DNA of 15,949 nucleotides from CAAGNP01 sp045603545 (GTDB taxonomy: Bacteria > Bacteroidota > Bacteroidia > Bacteroidales > UBA932), in the NCBI GenBank assembly GCA_045603545.1, contig JAZUMG010000026.1, forward strand, positions 1 to 15,949, read 5' to 3'. Below the pieces are notes generated by a model. The model saw only the letters and a list, made by a program, of their open reading frames with translations. It made no database searches and was not told the DNA's origin. This document shows, piece by piece, positions 1 to 6,713 of the stretch; the stretch's first letter is position 1; each line of letters begins with the position of its first letter. Made by a program: the position numbers and the translations under genes.

Positions 1-36
1 GCCAAGGAGTTGTGTGTGAATGTTGTCTTCCTAAGC

Positions 37-104
37 CCGCTTGGCCTCCGACTTGGGGGGACCGCGCCGTAAGGCGTGGTGGGAGTGAGCGGAGCGAACG
101 CCTG
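37..104. repeat. GC-rich intergenic hairpin element with GNRA-capped stem
   Basis: Positions 61-80 form an eight-pair stem, ACCGCGCC / GGCGTGGT, closed by GTAA, a GNRA-type tetraloop, with one G-T wobble. Just upstream, CCTCC (46-50) can pair with the G run at 55-60. The wider 37-104 stretch has a stepwise palindromic look, including GGCGT near 73-77 against ACGCC near 98-102. GC-rich folded elements of this style are scattered between genes in many Bacteroidota. An open frame crosses it from position 12, but its composition and the folding argue against coding. It may be a dispersed repeat or part of a structured transcript; the sequence alone does not decide. Confidence 0.45.
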
Positions 105-150
105 AAGAACCTTAACTCCGCAGTCGCGACTCCTTCAGAAAACTCTTCTA

Positions 151-188
151 TACCCGACGCAGCGGATATAGGGCATTTCCCATGCGTC
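151..188. repeat. 38-bp repeat, copy 1, with inverted ends
   Basis: This is the first of two copies of a 38-bp sequence; the second is at 224-261 and they differ at one base. The core 156-188 begins GACGCA and ends TGCGTC, which are exact reverse complements, and contains an inner GGG/CCC pair, so each copy can form a small hairpin. No gene lies here. Two copies 73 bp apart in a non-coding stretch suggest a dispersed REP-like element. Confidence 0.75.
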
Positions 189-223
189 ACGGCACGATTT
201 CCTTCACTGAGCACACTTTTACC

Positions 224-261
224 TACCTGACGCAGCGGATATAGGGCATTTCCCATGCGTC
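224..261. repeat. 38-bp repeat, copy 2, with inverted ends
   Basis: This copy matches 151-188 at 37 of 38 positions, including the GACGCA...TGCGTC inverted ends. Sequence downstream of the two copies is unrelated, so the repeat unit is well bounded on that side. The remaining DNA at 262-360 is pyrimidine-rich and shows nothing I can name. Confidence 0.75.
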
Positions 262-368
262 GCTGCAACCAGCCACCCACCGCTGACTTTCCACGCCTCG
301 CTGCCGTCCACCGCCCCCTCGCCACCCACTTTTCACACACAAAAAAGGTCTATTTTAAAAATTTTTCA

Positions 369-376
369 TACATTTG
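369..376 (+). promoter_or_regulatory. Candidate -7 element of the sulfonolipid/Hdr operon promoter
   Basis: TACATTTG matches the Bacteroidota sigma-70 -7 consensus TAnnTTTG. It lies 63 bp before the first start codon, in the AT-rich stretch preceding a nine-gene operon. I do not see a clear TTTG -33 element 19-21 bp upstream, so the promoter may be weak or activator-dependent. Transcription would begin near 382, at the edge of the palindrome at 383-402. Confidence 0.45.
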
Positions 377-382
377 CAGCCG

Positions 383-402
383 ATAGTAAAACCTTTTACT
401 AT
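383..402. promoter_or_regulatory. Perfect 20-bp palindrome, candidate operator
   Basis: ATAGTAAAACCTTTTACTAT is a nine-bp perfect inverted repeat around CC. It sits directly downstream of the candidate -7 element, at the expected transcription start, where a dimeric repressor would block initiation. A related half, TTTACTA, recurs at 411-417. A weak 5'-UTR hairpin is the alternative reading. No regulator gene is present in the window to assign to it. Confidence 0.45.
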
Positions 403-439
403 ATAAGCGTTTACTAATACAACTAAAAATTTATACAAT

Positions 440-1510
440 ATGGAGTCATTTATGATCTCGGGAATCCAGCAGATAGGTGTCGGTACTGTCGATTTCAGAA
501 AGTCGTGGAACTGGTATATCGACATGTTCGGAGTCGATATCAGGATACTGGAAGACGATACAGTGGCGGAGAGGATGCTACCATACACAGGTGGCCAGCC
601 CCAGCAGCGCCACGCCTGCATCGCCGTGAACCTTCAGGGTGGCGGCGGTTTTGAGATATGGCAATACTCAAAAAGGGAACCTCAGCCCTGCCCTTTCACC
701 ATCGAAGTGGGGGATCTGGGTGTCCTCGCAGCAAAACTGAAATGCCGCGATGTGGAGGCTTTCTATAAAGAGATTTCCGCCAAATGGAAAGATTGCAGCA
801 CCCCAGAAACATTGCCAGACGGCACACCTTGTTTCTATGTCAAAGACCTTTACGGCAACTGGTTCCAGATAGTGGAACGCCCCGATGTCTTTATCGATGA
901 GGGCAAACTTACCGGAGGCATGATCGGTGCTGTGGTGGGTGTAACAGATATGGATGCCTCTATCCGTTTCTATAGTGAGGTTCTCGGCTACACTACCATA
1001 AAGAGCGACACTACAGGGAGATTCAGCAAAAACTACTTCCTCCCCTCGGCTGACAAACAGTGTCGCCGTGTCATCCTCGAAGCGTCTCAGCGGGAGGGTG
1101 CATTTGCCGCACTCTTCGGAGGGTCGACCATAGAACTTGTCCAGGCACTGGAGCGTACACCTCGTAAGATATATGAAGGTCGTTACTGGGGAGATCCCGG
1201 CTTTATCCAGATATGCTTCGATGTCACAGGGATGAAGGCTTTGGGCAAATTCTGTGCAGAGAAAGGGCACCCTTTCACAGTGGACAGCTGTCCCGGTGGA
1301 GAGCAATTTGACATGGGGGATGCATCGGGCCACTTCACCTACATCGAGGATCCTGACGGCACACTTATAGAGTTTGTGGAGACACACAAGGTCCCTGTGG
1401 CCAAAAAACTAGGATGGTTTATCGACATGAAGAAGAGGGATCCTAAAAAATCGCTTCCTAAATTCCTTTTCAGGATGATGGGACTCGTATCAAGAGAAAA
1501 AGTAAAATAA
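440..1510 (+). CDS. Two-domain VOC (glyoxalase/dioxygenase fold) protein
   Basis: The 356-residue protein contains two tandem VOC domains, about residues 7-150 and 158-316. Each starts with a short strand (GIQQIGVGTVD; MIGAVVGVTDMD) and ends in the family's closing strand (DLYGNWFQIVE; DPDGTLIEFVE). The usual first metal ligand, His, is Gln in domain 1 (QQIGV) and is not obvious in domain 2, while the closing Glu/Gln positions remain, so metal binding is uncertain. The last 40 residues are basic (KKRDPKKSLPK), which might touch membrane or a partner. It is the first gene of the operon, 15 bp before the acyltransferase. Substrate and reaction are unknown; binding or modifying a sulfonated or acyl intermediate is only a guess. 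ATG 452 is an alternative start, preceded by GGAG at 442-445. Confidence 0.85.
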   Translation: MESFMISGIQQIGVGTVDFRKSWNWYIDMFGVDIRILEDDTVAERMLPYTGGQPQQRHACIAVNLQGGGGFEIWQYSKREPQPCPFTIEVGDLGVLAAKLKCRDVEAFYKEISAKWKDCSTPETLPDGTPCFYVKDLYGNWFQIVERPDVFIDEGKLTGGMIGAVVGVTDMDASIRFYSEVLGYTTIKSDTTGRFSKNYFLPSADKQCRRVILEASQREGAFAALFGGSTIELVQALERTPRKIYEGRYWGDPGFIQICFDVTGMKALGKFCAEKGHPFTVDSCPGGEQFDMGDASGHFTYIEDPDGTLIEFVETHKVPVAKKLGWFIDMKKRDPKKSLPKFLFRMMGLVSREKVK

Positions 1511-1525
1511 ATAAAACATATAGCT

Positions 1526-2791
1526 ATGCAACTTGACATTTTTGACAGAATAAGAAAATCTACAGGTGGCCCTATCGGCCAATACCGTGAAAAAGCTGAA
1601 GGTTATTTCGCATTTCCAAGACTTGAGGGTGAATTGGGCCCTTATATGAAGTTCAACGGACAGGATGTCCTTTGCTGGAGTCTCAACAACTATCTCGGTC
1701 TGGCCAACCATCCCGAGATCCGCAAAATCGACGCCGAGGCAGCAGCACGCTGGGGTCTTGCCTACCCTATGGGTAGCCGTATGATGACCGGCCAGACTCA
1801 CCTCCACGAAGAGCTTGAACGCCGCTTGGCTGAGTTCGAGAAGAAAGAGGCTGCATTTGAGTTCAACTTCGGTTATCAGGGTATCGTATCGACCATCGAC
1901 GCACTTGTAGGACGTCACGATGTTATCGTATACGATGCAGAGGACCACGCTTGCCTTCTTGACGGTATCCGTCTTCACATCGGCAGCAAATACAAATTCC
2001 GCCACAATGACATCAAGGATTGCGACCGCGTACTTGCCAAAGCTTGTGCTGAGGCCGACAAGAATGGTGGTGGTGTTCTACTTATCACTGAGGGTGTATT
2101 CGGTATGACAGGTGCCCTCGGTATCCTGGACCAGATAGCTGCCCTGAAGAAGAAATACAACTTCCGCATCATGATAGACGATGCCCACGGTTTCGGTGTA
2201 ATGGGTCCTAACGGCCGCGGTACATCAGAGCACTTCGGTGTGATGGATGAGATCGACATCTATATCGGCGCCTACGCCAAATCGATGGCCATCATCGGAG
2301 GTTTCGTAGCTTCTGACAAGGATATCATCGACTATCTCAAATACAATATGCGCTCACAGATCTACGCCAAGTCACTCCCTATGCCTATCGTAGAGGGTTG
2401 CTTGAGGAGACTTGAGATTATCAACAGCCCTGAGGGTGATGAGCTCCGCGCCAAACTATGGAAAGTGACAAGACGTCTCCAGGAGGGTTTCCGCGAGATG
2501 GGCTTCGAGATAGGGCCTGCTGAGGCTTGCGTTACCCCGGTTCACGTGAAAGCCGGTGTAAACCAGGCATCTAATATTGCGGTAGCTCTCCGCGAGGAGT
2601 ACCACATCTTCTGCTCAGTGGTTATCTACCCTGTAATTCCTCCGGGAATGGTTATCTTCCGTATCATCCCTACCGCAGCACACAGCATGGAGGATGTAGA
2701 GAGGACACTGGCAGCATTCCGCGATATCAAAGAGAGACTTGACCGCGGCGAATTTGACAAAGAGATGCCTAATATGGCACTATTGAAATAA
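1526..2791 (+). CDS. sulA: PLP-dependent alpha-oxoamine synthase, likely cysteate fatty acyltransferase (3-ketocapnine synthase)
   Basis: This 421-residue protein belongs to the family of serine palmitoyltransferase, 2-amino-3-ketobutyrate CoA ligase and 8-amino-7-oxononanoate synthase. Visible landmarks are NNYLGLANHP (54-63), the PLP-stacking histidine in DAEDHA (H141), the PLP-nitrogen aspartate in IDDAHGFG (D218/D219, H221) and the Schiff-base lysine K252 in GAYAKS, which replaces the more usual GT(F/L)SK. Family members decarboxylatively condense an amino acid with an acyl thioester. With a cysteate synthase and an SDR in the same operon, the likely reaction is cysteate + fatty acyl-ACP/CoA to 3-ketocapnine, as described for Alistipes SulA and Flavobacterium CapA (not the SOS protein SulA). 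It is soluble, with no membrane segment. Serine palmitoyltransferase or KBL is the alternative if the context is ignored. Codon use appears more biased toward CGT/CGC and GGT than the genes after it. Confidence 0.87.
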   Translation: MQLDIFDRIRKSTGGPIGQYREKAEGYFAFPRLEGELGPYMKFNGQDVLCWSLNNYLGLANHPEIRKIDAEAAARWGLAYPMGSRMMTGQTHLHEELERRLAEFEKKEAAFEFNFGYQGIVSTIDALVGRHDVIVYDAEDHACLLDGIRLHIGSKYKFRHNDIKDCDRVLAKACAEADKNGGGVLLITEGVFGMTGALGILDQIAALKKKYNFRIMIDDAHGFGVMGPNGRGTSEHFGVMDEIDIYIGAYAKSMAIIGGFVASDKDIIDYLKYNMRSQIYAKSLPMPIVEGCLRRLEIINSPEGDELRAKLWKVTRRLQEGFREMGFEIGPAEACVTPVHVKAGVNQASNIAVALREEYHIFCSVVIYPVIPPGMVIFRIIPTAAHSMEDVERTLAAFRDIKERLDRGEFDKEMPNMALLK

Positions 2792-2794
2792 GAT

Positions 2795-3580
2795 ATGTCA
2801 TCTGTTTGGATTACAGGCGCATCCTCCGGAATCGGGGCAGCGTGCGCCTGCAAATATGCAGCTGAGGGGGCGAGGCTTGTCCTCACCTCCTCTTCAGCTG
2901 AAAGGCTGGAGCCTGTGGCACAAAAGTGCCGCTCCCTCGGAGCATCTGAGGTGGTAGTCCTCCCCTACGAACTCGGCAATCCCGAAGGGATAGAGGAGCT
3001 CACTGCCAATGCCTGGAGCGCCGTCGGGGGGATTGACATTGTCATGCTCAATGCCGGTATCAGCCAGAGGACCAATGTGGAGGATACCTCTATGGAGATG
3101 GTGCGCAGAATAATGGAGGTCAATTATTTTGCCCCGGTCGCCATTGCGAAGGCAATACTCCCCAGAATGGTGGAGCGCGGAGAGGGAAAAATAGCAGTCA
3201 CCACATCGATTGCGGGACGCTTCGGCTTTCCGTTGCGCTGCGGATACAGCTCCTCCAAATTTGCACTCTACGGCTTTTTCGAGACGCTGCAGGCAGAGTA
3301 TTACAATGCAGGAATCCGCGTCACCATCGTGTGCCCTGGGAGGGTCCAGACAAACATCTCCCTCTATGCACTTGACAAGGGTGGGAAACCCCACGGAGTG
3401 CTTGACCCCGGCCAGAAAGGTGGAATGAGTGCGGAGAGGGCTGCTCAAATTATCGTACGTGCCATCGCCAAAGGGCGCCGTGAGGTGCTTGTGGGGAGAA
3501 AGGAGCTGCTGATGGTCCATATCAAAAGGTTCCTTCCTGGAATTTGTGCCCGCCTGGCACGCAAAATCAAACCTATGTAA
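2795..3580 (+). CDS. SDR-family oxidoreductase, likely 3-ketocapnine reductase
   Basis: This 261-residue classical short-chain dehydrogenase has the nucleotide-binding TGASSGIG at residues 7-14, NAG at 86-88, N110, the catalytic S138 and YSSSK (Y151, K155), so the full Asn-Ser-Tyr-Lys set is present. The YSSSKFALYGFFETLQAE stretch and C-terminal cationic tail (IKRFLPGICARLARKIKP) resemble 3-ketodihydrosphingosine reductase and DHRS7-like enzymes. Three bases separate it from the acyltransferase, the same pairing as serine palmitoyltransferase with its ketoreductase. The predicted role is NADPH-dependent reduction of the 3-keto group to give capnine. The basic C-terminus may bind the inner membrane surface. 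Family assignment is firm; the substrate is inferred from neighbours. Confidence 0.87.
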   Translation: MSSVWITGASSGIGAACACKYAAEGARLVLTSSSAERLEPVAQKCRSLGASEVVVLPYELGNPEGIEELTANAWSAVGGIDIVMLNAGISQRTNVEDTSMEMVRRIMEVNYFAPVAIAKAILPRMVERGEGKIAVTTSIAGRFGFPLRCGYSSSKFALYGFFETLQAEYYNAGIRVTIVCPGRVQTNISLYALDKGGKPHGVLDPGQKGGMSAERAAQIIVRAIAKGRREVLVGRKELLMVHIKRFLPGICARLARKIKPM

Positions 3581-3590
3581 AGGGTAAATT

Positions 3591-4289
3591 ATGGGAAAAC
3601 TATACGATCTGTTAAAAGAGGATTACAGGATAAAGGAGGGTCTGAAGACCTGCATCAACTGCGGGACCTGCACGGCCATTTGCCCTGCTGCAGAGTTCTA
3701 CAAGTATGATCCCCGCAAGATAGTCGACACTATCCAGAGGGGAGATGACGGGGAGATAGAGAAACTGCTGAAAAGTGACACTATCTGGTATTGCGGAGAG
3801 TGCCTCTCTTGCCTTACCAGATGCCCGAGGAAGAATGGTCCAGGGCTGGTCATTATGGCACTTCGCGACCTCTCTGCAAGACTGGGGTACTTCGTGGAGT
3901 CTGAAAAGGGGAGACAACTATATCCCCTCACAAAAATGATGACCGACAATATCCTCAAATACGGCTACTGTATCCACCCCGACACATTCAAATGGGAGGA
4001 TCATGTGGAGTCGGGACCTGTATGGAAATGGCACACAGAGCACCTTGAAGATAGCTATGCAAGACAAGGTGCCAATTTCCACGGCACCGGTCCTGGGGCA
4101 TTGAGGGACATACCACAGGAGTCCCTCGACGAGCTCAAGAAAATTTTTGATATCACTGGGGCCACCGAGAGGATAGAGTGTGTGGAGAGGTATTCAAGGG
4201 CGAAGGCAGAGGAGATGGGAATGGATATGGAGGAGTACTTCAGACACACATTCGAACACTGCTCAGGTGAGCACTTCAACAACGACTGA
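3591..4289 (+). CDS. HdrC-like iron-sulfur electron-transfer subunit
   Basis: The 232-residue protein carries two complete [4Fe-4S] ferredoxin motifs, C21-x2-C24-x2-C27-x3-C31P and C68-x2-C71-x2-C74-x3-C78P, the arrangement of HdrC-type subunits. A long C-terminal part, about residues 100-232, is charged and helical with no cysteine pattern apart from C-terminal strays. There is no signal peptide or membrane segment, so it is cytoplasmic. It should relay electrons between the HdrA-like flavoprotein and the HdrB-like catalytic subunit encoded beside it. Ten bases separate it from the SDR gene and two from the HdrB-like gene. AAGGG before the ATG is one of the few plausible ribosome-binding sequences here. 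Its size is close to the HdrC1 subunit of sHdr systems, as I recall them. Confidence 0.9.
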   Translation: MGKLYDLLKEDYRIKEGLKTCINCGTCTAICPAAEFYKYDPRKIVDTIQRGDDGEIEKLLKSDTIWYCGECLSCLTRCPRKNGPGLVIMALRDLSARLGYFVESEKGRQLYPLTKMMTDNILKYGYCIHPDTFKWEDHVESGPVWKWHTEHLEDSYARQGANFHGTGPGALRDIPQESLDELKKIFDITGATERIECVERYSRAKAEEMGMDMEEYFRHTFEHCSGEHFNND

Positions 4290-4291
4290 GT

Positions 4292-5362
4292 ATGATTTAT
4301 CAAGGGAAACAGAAAATATGGAGTGACTACCAGAAGGAGATTCCTGATGACAACTGGTACTATGTACGGAGCTGTATCCGCCAAAATTTCTTCCCCGCCT
4401 CGGAGAAGATGTTTATGGAGATTTGCAGGAATGTCCTTGGTAAGAATATATATGAAAATGAACACCACACCACCTGTGGAGGTATAGCATACCACTGCGA
4501 CACCATTCCGCAGGAGACCGCTATGACCATAGTGGCCAGACAGTTCGCTCTAATGACTGAGGCTGGTTATGAGAACTATGTGGCCTCATGCATCACATCT
4601 TTCGGTAACTACACCGAAATACTTGAGACATGGCACGAATTCCCTGAGCTGGAGGCCAAAATAAGGGAGATGCTCTGGAAATCTTGCCGCAAAGAGTTCA
4701 ACAAGCCCAAATACCTCGCCCACTCGAGTGACCTTATATTCAAGTTCCGCAACGAGATAGCTGAGAAAGCAAAATTCCACCTTGTCAACAAAGAGACCGG
4801 AGAACCTCTCCGCGTGGTGGAACACATAGGCTGCCACTATTCGAAGATGTTCCCATCAAAGGGTGTCGGTGGTGCAGAGTATCCATACGTCCTGACAGGT
4901 ATGATAGAGTCATGGGGCGGCAATATAATCGACTACCCAGAGAGAAGACACTGCTGCGGCTACGGATTCAGGCAATACCACGTCAAGGCCAACAGGGGCT
5001 ACTCCCTCTCAAACACCCACAAGAAATTCGAATCGATGGCCCCATACAAGCCTGACATGATTATTACCAATTGTCCCGGGTGCCCATACTTCCTCGACAG
5101 ATGGCAATATGTTATAGCGGAGATGGAAGGGAAAACTTACGGCCAGAACGGTTTTGGAATACCTGTCTTCACATATGAAGAGGTGGCTGGTCTGGTATTG
5201 GGTTACGACCCATGGGACCTCGGTCTCCAGCTACATCAGGTGGCAGTGGAGCCACTCCTGGACAAGATAGGGATAGAATACAATCCTGAAGAAAAATACA
5301 AGGGGCTCAACAGTAAAGACATACTGAAGCCAGAACTCCCAACCGGGATCAAATGCTTCTAA
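4292..5362 (+). CDS. HdrB-like CCG-domain subunit with one degenerate cluster site
   Basis: This 356-residue protein is built like HdrB, with two CCG halves. The C-terminal half has a complete non-cubane cluster motif: C181, C221-C222 (HCCGYG), C261 and C264 (NCPGCPYFLD), in the spacing Cx39CCx38CxxC. The N-terminal half keeps only C28, C62 (TTCGG, where a CC pair is expected) and C100 (SCITSFG, where CxxC is expected), so its cluster is probably lost or altered. HdrB subunits cleave or form disulfides, or handle sulfur substrates, at the non-cubane clusters. It is cytoplasmic and translationally close to the preceding HdrC. The active, sulfur-facing role probably rests on the C-terminal site. 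The physiological substrate is not shown by sequence. Confidence 0.88.
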   Translation: MIYQGKQKIWSDYQKEIPDDNWYYVRSCIRQNFFPASEKMFMEICRNVLGKNIYENEHHTTCGGIAYHCDTIPQETAMTIVARQFALMTEAGYENYVASCITSFGNYTEILETWHEFPELEAKIREMLWKSCRKEFNKPKYLAHSSDLIFKFRNEIAEKAKFHLVNKETGEPLRVVEHIGCHYSKMFPSKGVGGAEYPYVLTGMIESWGGNIIDYPERRHCCGYGFRQYHVKANRGYSLSNTHKKFESMAPYKPDMIITNCPGCPYFLDRWQYVIAEMEGKTYGQNGFGIPVFTYEEVAGLVLGYDPWDLGLQLHQVAVEPLLDKIGIEYNPEEKYKGLNSKDILKPELPTGIKCF

Positions 5363-5374
5363 AAAGATCTGAAT

Positions 5375-6400
5375 ATGAAGGATATAATAGTAATAGTAGG
5401 TGGTGGAATCGCCGGAATGGAGGCTGCAAAACAGCTCATCAGGATGGGGCACACACCTATAATCATAGAGAAAAGTGACCACCTTGGCGGACACGTGGCA
5501 GAGTGGAACAGGCTCTTTCCTGACCTCACTCCGGCCAAAGATCTCATCGACAGCCTGACAGCCGAGAGCAAGGGGGCCAACATCTTTCTCAATACAGAGA
5601 TATCACAGGTCAACCGTTTGAGTGAGAGCTACAACATAATCCTCTCCAACGGCGTAACTATCAACACCAAATATATCCTGATGACCACAGGGTTCAAGAT
5701 GTTTGAAGCCTCCCGCAAAGAGGAGTACGGATACGGCATCTACAACCACGTCATCACAAACTCCGACCTGGAGAGGTGGTTCAATGGTGCGAAAGATGAT
5801 AGGATAGACAAATCATCCAGGGAGAAAGTGGGATTTGTCCACTGCGTCGGTTCGCGTGACGAGAAGGCCGGCAATGGGCAGTGCTCAAAAGTGTGCTGCA
5901 TCACCGCCATCAAACAGGCCATTGAACTCAAAGAGATGCACCCCAATGCAGATATATACTGCTTCTATATGGACCTGAGGCTCTTCGGGAAGAAGTTCGA
6001 GGATTTCTACACCAAAGCCCAAAGGGATCACGGGATCCATTTCATCAGAGGAAGGGTCTCTGAGGTGAGCGAGAATATAGATGGCAAGGTGGTAATCAAG
6101 GCAGAAGATACACTCCTGGGGAAACCCCTCAAGGTGACATTGGACCTGCTTGTCCTGATGTCGGGCATGCTTTGCAACCCTGACAGCAACAAACTGGCAT
6201 CGATGATATCACTCCCCACCGATTCAGACCACTTCCTGCAGAGTGCAAACAATATCTCTGAAATAACATCCTCACCCAGGGGAGGGGTCTTCTACGCCGG
6301 TGCCTGCACAGGTCCCAAAACCGTCCCTGAGACATTGGCAGAGGCACGCTCTGCTGCATTGGAGATTGATTATCAGATAAGGAGCAAGAGAGATGAATAA
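5375..6400 (+). CDS. Short HdrA-like FAD flavoprotein
   Basis: The 341-residue flavoprotein opens with a Rossmann FAD loop, VGGGIAG (residues 8-14), followed by GMEAAKQL. It has the HdrA-specific iron-sulfur region FVHCVGSRDE...CSKVCCITAIKQA with C157, C170, C174 and C175. A second nucleotide-type segment ends in VFYAGACTGPKTVPETLAEARSAA, the FAD-closing motif. It lacks the N-terminal extension and C-terminal ferredoxin inserts of methanogen HdrA. That makes it about the size of HdrA in sHdr sulfur-oxidation systems and similar in plan to QmoA. It should sit at the centre of the complex, splitting or passing electrons among the C and B/D subunits. Its stop overlaps the next gene by eight bases, implying translational coupling. 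Confidence 0.9.
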   Translation: MKDIIVIVGGGIAGMEAAKQLIRMGHTPIIIEKSDHLGGHVAEWNRLFPDLTPAKDLIDSLTAESKGANIFLNTEISQVNRLSESYNIILSNGVTINTKYILMTTGFKMFEASRKEEYGYGIYNHVITNSDLERWFNGAKDDRIDKSSREKVGFVHCVGSRDEKAGNGQCSKVCCITAIKQAIELKEMHPNADIYCFYMDLRLFGKKFEDFYTKAQRDHGIHFIRGRVSEVSENIDGKVVIKAEDTLLGKPLKVTLDLLVLMSGMLCNPDSNKLASMISLPTDSDHFLQSANNISEITSSPRGGVFYAGACTGPKTVPETLAEARSAALEIDYQIRSKRDE

Positions 6401-6713
6401 ATTTGGATTTTCCCTTTCACCCAGCTCCGCAATAAATTTGGATCAGGTGGACAGGACACTTTTTAACAAGCTTACCGAGGTCGAACCCGATGCACTCCGA
6501 TGCATGGCGTGCGGCTCCTGCAGTGCCACCTGCACAGCAGCTGGATACACCGGGATGAGTGTAAGAAAGGTGCTCCTCAACCTCCAGAGAGGGAGAAATG
6601 AAGAGGTCCGCAAGATGCTCTCAGCCTGCATGTTGTGCGGAAAATGCACAATGGTGTGCCCACGCGGAATAAATACCCGCAGTATAATCCTTAATATAAG
6701 CAAGTTATGGTAG
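6393..6713 (+). CDS. Small HdrC-like 2x[4Fe-4S] protein
   Basis: The 106-residue protein is almost entirely a double-cluster ferredoxin of HdrC type: C37-x2-C40-x2-C43-x3-C47 and C79-x2-C82-x2-C85-x3-C89P. The first motif has Thr where Pro usually follows the fourth cysteine. GMSVRKVLLNLQRGR between the clusters is typical of HdrC. It is the second C-type subunit of the operon, overlapping the HdrA-like gene by eight bases and the membrane fusion gene by seven. It most likely hands electrons between the HdrA-like flavoprotein and the membrane HdrD-like subunit. It is shorter than most HdrC proteins, which have extra helices at the C-terminus. Confidence 0.88.
   Translation: MNKFGFSLSPSSAINLDQVDRTLFNKLTEVEPDALRCMACGSCSATCTAAGYTGMSVRKVLLNLQRGRNEEVRKMLSACMLCGKCTMVCPRGINTRSIILNISKLW

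Noticed and set aside
12..230. 72-codon plus-strand open frame at the left edge
   Set aside because: It crosses the GNRA-type hairpin and the first 38-bp repeat, has no ribosome-binding site or recognisable domain, and its Arg/Pro/Gly-rich start reflects GC-rich repeat DNA.
151..261. Two repeats with a roughly 35-40 bp spacer as a mini CRISPR array
   Set aside because: There are only two copies, with no further spacer on either side, no leader and no cas gene in the window; the inverted ends fit a REP-like element better.
668..1387. 239-codon minus-strand frame opposite the VOC gene
   Set aside because: It lies wholly opposite a coding region with clear VOC domains and its translation shows no family features; it is a mirror of codon bias.
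1526..2791. Glycine C-acetyltransferase (kbl) or biotin-pathway bioF assignment
   Set aside because: No threonine dehydrogenase or biotin genes lie nearby; the ketoreductase and cysteate synthase in the same operon point to sulfonolipid synthesis. Family membership alone does not exclude it.
2894..3520. 208-codon minus-strand frame opposite the SDR gene
   Set aside because: The plus strand carries the full SDR catalytic set; the opposite frame has no recognisable motif or upstream signals.
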